64,000 nucleotides of DNA from Tetrahymena elliotti 4EA (taxonomy: Eukaryota; Ciliophora; Oligohymenophorea; Hymenostomatida; Tetrahymenidae). Under the pieces are notes generated by a model, which did no database searches, was not told the origin of the DNA, and saw only the letters and a list, made by a program, of their open reading frames with translations. Positions 63,901 through 64,000 of the stretch are shown piece after piece (position 1 is the first letter of the stretch; each line of letters starts with the position of its first letter). Both the position numbers and the translations under genes were made by a program. Where the stretch lies: contig JH720300.1 of the NCBI GenBank assembly GCA_000231825.2, positions 1,489,928 to 1,553,927 of the forward strand, read 5' to 3'.

Positions 63901-64000
63901 TTATGGTGTAAATTGAATATTAAGGATAGTAAAATGTTAACTAATTCATACTTGTTGGAACTCCAGATCCATACTCTCCTTATCTTCACCCTGAAAAATA
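60921..64000 (+). CDS. Rictor-like TORC2 subunit (3' end outside window)
   Basis: N-terminal 930 or so residues from exons 60921-61836, 61935-62060, 62151-62437, 62512-62851, 62908-63339 and 63412 onward; all junction phases fit. The predicted protein is an armadillo/HEAT-like helical repeat protein. Rictor/Pianissimo signatures: DALRLIRFFAKNKGTQLYNE and ALKFIKRWIEIAPKTFPKLL (N-terminal Rictor region), WKGLIYLGNQRIAMKSLVQ, NWNSILEIVQTYF, then IREYISWIGLFSQMKQGQKL and LLEFCL-like REFLQFCLEKG (middle region), and SEQHNWVEEQMQRWKELQN. Rictor is the defining scaffold of TOR complex 2, which phosphorylates AGC kinases and controls polarity and actin; in ciliates its role is little known. The acceptor of intron 2 uses a second AG (GTGTCTTAG) because only that keeps the frame. 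The final exon is still open at 64000. Confidence 0.88.

Overview
This is an AT-rich (about four-fifths A+T) window from a ciliate nuclear genome, most like a Tetrahymena-type macronuclear scaffold. The evidence is internal. Long, sensible reading frames appear only if TAA and TAG are read as glutamine and TGA is the sole stop. Introns are GT...AG, mostly 50-150 bp but from 32 to about 600 bp, which is unlike the uniform 20-35 bp introns of Paramecium. A tRNA with anticodon CUA, able to read UAG, lies at 53450-53520 on the minus strand. A run of exactly 100 N (60369-60468) marks a scaffold gap. All gene models were built by hand from reading frames and splice sites. Exon phases were checked to join and to end in TGA, but no RNA or database evidence was available.

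Layout. 1-7680 is a gene-poor stretch. 7681-12235 holds two tandem paralogues of an unrecognised two-helix membrane protein. 13209-16301 is a coiled-coil protein. 17396-20544 holds two paralogous secreted Cys-rich proteins on the minus strand, the second much shorter. 22654-25574 (minus) is a degenerate kinase fused to kelch repeats. 27353-32073 is a long coiled-coil protein with six exons. 33883-34758 (minus) is a Frag1/DRAM/Sfk1-type six-helix membrane protein. 37397-38095 is a secreted protein with two H-x-T motifs of 2H-phosphoesterase type, flanked by two copies of a roughly 370 bp diverged direct repeat. 39265-42533 (minus) is a membrane-anchored penicillin-amidase-family hydrolase. 44511-45759 (minus) is a leucine-rich repeat protein with one repeat per exon. 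46405-52999 is a large 14-exon LVIVD-repeat and cadherin-like surface protein.

The right end is denser and richer in recognisable conserved genes: tRNA-Gln(CUA), a small five-exon gene of unknown function (53752-54715, minus), an EXS-domain fragment (55081-55311), a calcium-dependent protein kinase with four EF hands and a DWG instead of DFG motif (55556-57525), delta-tubulin (58204-60004) and the first part of a Rictor-like TORC2 subunit that runs off the window (60921-64000).

There are no operons; genes are independent units separated by AT-rich spacers. The gene set (delta-tubulin, CDPK, coiled-coil proteins, surface Cys-rich proteins) fits a motile ciliate with a complex cortex. The most unusual features are the exon-per-repeat LRR gene with identical intron phases, the secreted 2H-phosphoesterase-like protein inside a pair of direct repeats, and the pseudokinase-kelch fusion.
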